Made by a program: the position numbers and the translations under genes
The notes under the pieces: model-generated
What the model was told of the DNA's origin: nothing
Seen by the model: the letters and a program-made list of their open reading frames with translations, nothing else
Database searches by the model: none
Shown here: in pieces, positions 59,916 through 64,000 of the stretch
How the letters are laid out: every line of letters starts with the position of its first letter
How positions within the stretch are numbered: position 1 is the first letter of the stretch
Origin: Tritonibacter multivorans
GTDB taxonomy: Bacteria > Pseudomonadota > Alphaproteobacteria > Rhodobacterales > Rhodobacteraceae
DNA length: 64,000 nt
NCBI RefSeq assembly: GCF_001458415.1
Contig: NZ_CYSD01000037.1
Span: 126,501 to 190,500, forward strand
Direction: 5' to 3'

Positions 59916-60662
59916 TCAATGCTGGAAACAGGCCGCGCGTCCATCCCGTTCAATGGTCGCCGCGCCGTCAACAATATGAACCGCCCGCCGCCGTGTAAAA
60001 CTGCCCGGTTCCGAGGCTGACCGCGCCTTGGGATTGGGCAGGATGGCCGCGACCAGCGCCGCCTCGCGGGCGGTCAGATCTGCCGGTGATTTGCCAAAAT
60101 AGCGATAGGCCGCTGCCTCAATGCCAAAGACACCTTCGCCCATCTCGGCCACATTCAGATAAACTTCTACGATCCGCTTCTTGGTCCAGACTGCCTCGAC
60201 CACGGGGGTCAGGAACGTTTCAAGCGCTTTGCGGAACCAGCTGCGCCCCTGCCAGAGAAAGACGTTTTTGACCACCTGTTGCGTCAGCGTGGAGGCCCCC
60301 CGCTGACCGCCGTCCTCGAGCGCGGTGCGGATGGCCTGAACGTCAAACCCCCAGTGTTCGCAGAACCGCGAATCTTCGGCGGCCACGACAGACCGGGCGA
60401 CATAGGGCGACATCGCCTCGATCGGGACCCATTCGCGGTCGACCTCGCCCAAACGGCGGTATTCGGACCAGATCGTATGGGTGATCGGCGGGTTCACGAC
60501 CGAAAACAGCAAAACCAGCAGCAGGAAAAACCCACAAAGCCCCAAGGCCACGCGGGCCAGCCAGCGCGTCAGCCATTTGCGCAGCCGTACCAAAGAGGGG
60601 CGCGGGTCGATCCGCTCCTTCAGGGTGGGTTTTGCCTGTTTCTTTTTTGCTGCTCGGGCCAT
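59916..60662 (-). CDS. mtgA: Monofunctional peptidoglycan glycosyltransferase
   Basis: 248-residue membrane-anchored GT51 enzyme that polymerises lipid II into glycan strands. A basic cytosolic tail (AAKKKQAKPTLKERI) and one membrane helix (GLCGFFLLLVLLFSVV, about 42-60) come first. The GT51 motifs follow: VVAAEDSRFCEHWGFD with catalytic Glu, GASTLTQQVVKN, RKALETFLTPVVEAVWTKKRIVEVYLN, and GVFGIEAAAYRYFGK. No transpeptidase domain is attached, so it is MtgA rather than a class A PBP. Confidence 0.97.
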   Translation of the reverse strand: MARAAKKKQAKPTLKERIDPRPSLVRLRKWLTRWLARVALGLCGFFLLLVLLFSVVNPPITHTIWSEYRRLGEVDREWVPIEAMSPYVARSVVAAEDSRFCEHWGFDVQAIRTALEDGGQRGASTLTQQVVKNVFLWQGRSWFRKALETFLTPVVEAVWTKKRIVEVYLNVAEMGEGVFGIEAAAYRYFGKSPADLTAREAALVAAILPNPKARSASEPGSFTRRRAVHIVDGAATIERDGRAACFQH

Positions 60663-60743
60663 GTCTTTCTATAGCGTCCTGCGCGCCTGCTCTCCAACCT
60701 CGAATTTTTGTCTCCGTGCAGGAGTTTGCGGAAGACCGCCAAA

Positions 60744-60777
60744 GAAAAAACCCCGCGCGCCCAAGGGCAACACGGGG
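60744..60777 (-). terminator. Rho-independent terminator after gltB
   Basis: On the minus strand CCCCG...GCCC-TTG-GGGC-like inner pairs...CGGGG followed by six T. A second small hairpin (GAATAAG/CTTATTC, around 60785) lies nearer the gltB stop. Confidence 0.8.
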
Positions 60778-60821
60778 TGAGTTCAGGAATAAGAGGTTAT
60801 CTTATTCTCGGGGATTATCCC

Positions 60822-63800
60822 TTATTCGGCCGGAACGGCCGCCTGTTCGACAAAAACCGGGTGCGCCAGCTTGTCGAGCATCTCAATCGGGCAGACCTGC
60901 AGGAAGTTCGCCTTCTCGGTGTCCCAGTGCTGCAGGATCTCTGCGGCCTTGCGGCTGCCGGTTTCCTGCACATGGCGTTCGATCAGTTCGCGCAATTGCG
61001 TTTCCCAATGGTCGACCTGCAGACCGCCGGTCACCAGGCTTTCCATGTTCATCAGGTCCTGTGCGGTGCCTTCCGGGTCATAGATGTAGGCCATGCCACC
61101 GGTCATACCTGCGCCGAAGTTGGCACCGATAGAGCCGAGGATCACCGCAACACCGCCGGTCATGTATTCACAGCCGTTAGAGCCACAGCCTTCGACCACA
61201 ACCTTCGCGCCCGAGTTCCGCACGCCAAAACGCTCGCCTGCGCGGCCTGCAGCAAACAGGTACCCGTCGGTTGCACCGTACAGGACAGTGTTGCCGATGA
61301 TGGTGTTCTCCGACGCTTTGAGCGGCGAGGCCATGGACGGGCGCACCACAACGGTACCGCCAGACAGGCCTTTGCCGACATAGTCGTTCGCGTCACCAGA
61401 GACTTCGATCTTCAGACCCGGTGCAGCAAAGGCCCCCAGCGACTGACCGGCAGAACCCTGCAGTTTTACCGTCAGGTGATCGGGCTGCAGCGCATTGCGC
61501 ATGCCAAAGTTCTGCACAATGTGGCTGGAGGTGCGGGTGCCCACGGTCCGGTGCGTGTTCTGCACCGCATAGGACAGCTGCATCTTTTCACCATCGCGCA
61601 GGAAGCGGGCTGCATCGCGCACGATTTCCGCATCCAGCGTATCCGGCACATCATTGCGCGGCTTGTCGCGGTTGTACACGATGTCATGTGCCCCATCGAC
61701 AGTGATCAGCATCGGGTTCAGATCCAGATCATCCAGATGGGCAGAGCCACGAGAGACCTGCGTCAGCAGATCCGCCCGACCGATGACCTCGTCCAGCGAC
61801 CGCGCACCGATGGACGCGAGGATCTCGCGCACTTCCTGTGCGTAGAAGGTGATGAGGTTCACAACCTTGTCGGCATTGCCGGTGAACTTGCCACGCAGCT
61901 CTTCGTCCTGGGTACAGACGCCCACCGGGCAGGTGTTCGACTGGCACTGACGCACCATGATACACCCCATTGCGATCAGCGCAGCGGTGCCGATGCCGTA
62001 TTCTTCGGCACCCATCATCGCAGCCATAACAATGTCACGGCCAGTGCGCAGACCGCCATCGGTCCGCAGGGTTACGCGTTCACGCAGGTTGTTCATCGCC
62101 AGAACCTGATGCGCCTCGGTCAGACCCATCTCCCATGGCAGACCCGCGTATTTGATCGAGGTCGCAGGCGACGCACCGGTGCCACCATTGTGGCCCGAGA
62201 TCAGGATCACATCCGCTTCGGCCTTGGCCACACCGGCAGCAATGGTGCCAACACCGGAGGACGCCACCAGCTTCACCGTCACTTTACAGCGCGGGTTGAT
62301 CTGCTTCAGATCGTAGATCAGCTGTGCCAGATCTTCGATCGAATAGATGTCGTGGTGCGGCGGCGGAGAGATCAGGGTCACACCTTTGGTGGAGTGACGC
62401 AGGCGCGCAATCAGATCGGTGACCTTCATGCCCGGCAGCTGGCCGCCTTCACCGGGTTTTGCACCCTGGGCCACTTTGATCTCCAGCTCTTCACACTGGT
62501 TGAGGTATTCCGCAGTCACACCAAAACGGCCCGACGCCACCTGCTTGATCTTTGCCGATGGATTGTCGCCATTGGGTTCGGGCACGAAGTGTGCCGGATC
62601 TTCACCACCTTCACCGGAGTCGGATTTAGCACCGATGCGGTTCATCGCAACGTTCAGGGTCTTGTGCGCCTCGGGGCTCAGCGCGCCCAGGGACATACCC
62701 GGCGTGACAAAACGCTTGCGGATCGAGGTGATGCTTTCCACCTCTTCGATCGGCACCGGCTTGCCAAGGGGTTTGACGTCCAAAAGGTCACGCAGGTGGA
62801 TCGGCGGGTTCGACTGCATCTTGGCCGAATACTGCTTCCACATCTCGAAAGAGGCGCGGTTACAGGCCATCTGCATCATGTGCATCGAGGTTGCTTCCCA
62901 CGCGTGGGTCTCGCCAGACTTACGCGCCTTATAGAAGCCACCGATCGGCAGCACGCCTTCAACGGTTTCCCAACCTTTGGCGTGGATTTCTTCGGCCTTT
63001 TTCTGAATGCCCAGCACACCAATGCCGGAAATCCGCGAGGTCATGCCGGGGAAATATTCTGCAACCATGGCGCGGGACAGGCCCACCGCTTCAAAGTTCA
63101 GACCACCACGGTAAGACGAAATCACAGAGATCCCCATCTTCGCCATGATCTTCAGCAGACCCTGATCAATGGCTTCGCGGTAGCGCGCCACGTTTTCGGT
63201 CAGGGTGCCATCCAGAAGGCCACGTTCGATACGATCCGCCAGCGAATCTTCGGCCAGATAGGCGTTCACAACGGTTGCACCACAGCCGATCAGCACGGCG
63301 AAGTAATGCGGGTCGATACATTCTGCGGACCGTACGTTCAGCGAACAGAAAGTGCGCAGGCCCTGACGGGTCAGATGCGAATGCACGGCCGAGGTCGCAA
63401 GGATCATCGGCATGGCCACTTTGCCGCTGCCGGAATGCTGGTCGGTCAGCACAATGTGACCCGCGCCAGAGCGCACGGCCTCTTCGGCCTCCGCGCGAAT
63501 GCGCGCCAGTGCTTGCAGCAGAGAGCCTTGGCCTGCTTCAAAGGTACAGTCGATTTCCGCCAGCGGAGAGCCAAAATTATCGACCAGCTTGTTCCACTGC
63601 GCATTGCCGACAAAGGGGCTTTCCAGAACGATGATCTCGGTCTGCGAGCCATCTTCGTCCAGCACGTTCTTAAGGTTACCAAAGCGCGTCTTCAGGCTCA
63701 TCACGCGGAATTCGCGCAAGCTGTCGATCGGCGGGTTGGTCACCTGAGAGAAATTCTGGCGGAAGAAATGGCTCAGCGGGCGGTACATCTTGGACAGAAC

Positions 63801-64000
63801 CGCGGACGGGGTGTCATCGCCCATAGAGGCCAGCGATTCCTTGGCGTCTTCGGCCATCGGCGCGAGGATCTGCTCCAGCTCTTCGATGGTATAGCCCGCA
63901 GCCACCTGACGGCGGCGCAGCTCTTCACCGGTGAACAGCGGCTCTTCGTTCAGGGAACCCAGCGTTTCATCCAGGTTGTTGATTTTCTGCACCCATTCAC
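60822..64000 (-). CDS. gltB: Glutamate synthase large subunit, C-terminal part (5' end outside window)
   Basis: Makes glutamate from glutamine and 2-oxoglutarate with the small GltD subunit. About 1058 of the usual ~1510 residues are here; the frame stays open to the window edge, so the N-terminal amidotransferase domain lies outside. It contains the central domain, the FMN-binding TIM barrel (KVTVKLVASSGVGTIAAGVAKAEAD, ISGHNGGTGASP), the [3Fe-4S] Cys set in CQSNTCPVGVC, and the C-terminal GXGXG beta-helix (repeated G...G turns, YGATDGYLFAAGRAGERF). Followed by a terminator. Confidence 0.98.
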   Translation of the reverse strand, partial: EWVQKINNLDETLGSLNEEPLFTGEELRRRQVAAGYTIEELEQILAPMAEDAKESLASMGDDTPSAVLSKMYRPLSHFFRQNFSQVTNPPIDSLREFRVMSLKTRFGNLKNVLDEDGSQTEIIVLESPFVGNAQWNKLVDNFGSPLAEIDCTFEAGQGSLLQALARIRAEAEEAVRSGAGHIVLTDQHSGSGKVAMPMILATSAVHSHLTRQGLRTFCSLNVRSAECIDPHYFAVLIGCGATVVNAYLAEDSLADRIERGLLDGTLTENVARYREAIDQGLLKIMAKMGISVISSYRGGLNFEAVGLSRAMVAEYFPGMTSRISGIGVLGIQKKAEEIHAKGWETVEGVLPIGGFYKARKSGETHAWEATSMHMMQMACNRASFEMWKQYSAKMQSNPPIHLRDLLDVKPLGKPVPIEEVESITSIRKRFVTPGMSLGALSPEAHKTLNVAMNRIGAKSDSGEGGEDPAHFVPEPNGDNPSAKIKQVASGRFGVTAEYLNQCEELEIKVAQGAKPGEGGQLPGMKVTDLIARLRHSTKGVTLISPPPHHDIYSIEDLAQLIYDLKQINPRCKVTVKLVASSGVGTIAAGVAKAEADVILISGHNGGTGASPATSIKYAGLPWEMGLTEAHQVLAMNNLRERVTLRTDGGLRTGRDIVMAAMMGAEEYGIGTAALIAMGCIMVRQCQSNTCPVGVCTQDEELRGKFTGNADKVVNLITFYAQEVREILASIGARSLDEVIGRADLLTQVSRGSAHLDDLDLNPMLITVDGAHDIVYNRDKPRNDVPDTLDAEIVRDAARFLRDGEKMQLSYAVQNTHRTVGTRTSSHIVQNFGMRNALQPDHLTVKLQGSAGQSLGAFAAPGLKIEVSGDANDYVGKGLSGGTVVVRPSMASPLKASENTIIGNTVLYGATDGYLFAAGRAGERFGVRNSGAKVVVEGCGSNGCEYMTGGVAVILGSIGANFGAGMTGGMAYIYDPEGTAQDLMNMESLVTGGLQVDHWETQLRELIERHVQETGSRKAAEILQHWDTEKANFLQVCPIEMLDKLAHPVFVEQAAVPAE

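Overview
The window is a 64 kb stretch of GC-rich chromosome from an alphaproteobacterium, most likely a member of the Rhodobacterales (Roseobacter group). The clues are a CcrM-type GANTC methyltransferase, a petABC (bc1 complex) operon, a petP/petR-like regulator pair, a DUF2125 protein, a DciA-type (DUF721) protein, an Ohr/OhrR pair, and an intergenic repeat built on TTCTTTTGGCC..AAATACTCC. No insertion sequence, prophage, CRISPR array or rRNA was seen. Nearly everything looks like vertically inherited core genome. The genus assignment is an inference without a database search.

Layout: 1-2.9 kb holds the leuS 3' end, lptE and holA in one overlapping operon. 2.9-6.4 kb holds a GST, a PP_4765-type flavoprotein, a small HNH-like protein, and a crotonase/SDR pair. 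6.6-12.6 kb holds a large secreted DUF2125 protein, then pmbA, a CysQ-like phosphatase, a divergent Kdo-transferase-like protein and lpxK. 12.6-19.6 kb holds dsbA-dciA, mutY, an AlkB-type hydroxylase, a membrane class III cyclase, ccrM (with a cluster of GANTC sites at its 5' side) and rnhB. 19.7-29.7 kb is a signalling-rich stretch: two small exported proteins, a membrane protein with a C-terminal winged helix, a DUF427-cyclase fusion, a NIT-domain chemoreceptor, a LacI regulator, a GGDEF-EAL protein and oxyR.

29.9-34.8 kb holds katG divergent from oxyR, two tandem tRNA-Lys genes, dapF and mtaB. 34.9-37.7 kb is petABC on the minus strand. 37.9-44 kb holds a GST, a beta-barrel candidate, aroC, an EamA transporter, ohrR/ohr around a shared operator region, and ilvE. 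44-49.3 kb is one plus-strand run: petP-like, petR-like, histone-deacetylase-like hydrolase, xseB, ispA and dxs. 49.4-51.1 kb holds an NAD-dependent epimerase-like protein, a SelW-like protein and arsC. 51.2-54.9 kb holds adenine deaminase, AMP nucleosidase and HU. 55-64 kb holds msrB-msrA, a lone hydantoinase A, queG, a GST, mtgA and the 3' part of gltB.

Functional themes: oxidant defence (oxyR-katG, ohrR-ohr, msrBA, dsbA, three GSTs, mutY), envelope lipid A and LPS assembly (lptE, Kdo-transferase-like, lpxK), bc1 respiration with its probable regulators, isoprenoid supply (ispA-dxs), adenine salvage (ade-amn), and cyclic-nucleotide signalling (two class III cyclases and one GGDEF-EAL protein within about 12 kb). 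No clear self-contained new system was found. The most unusual items are the membrane winged-helix protein coupled to a small secreted partner, the DUF427-cyclase fusion, and the Kdo-transferase homologue that lacks the family's hallmark residues.
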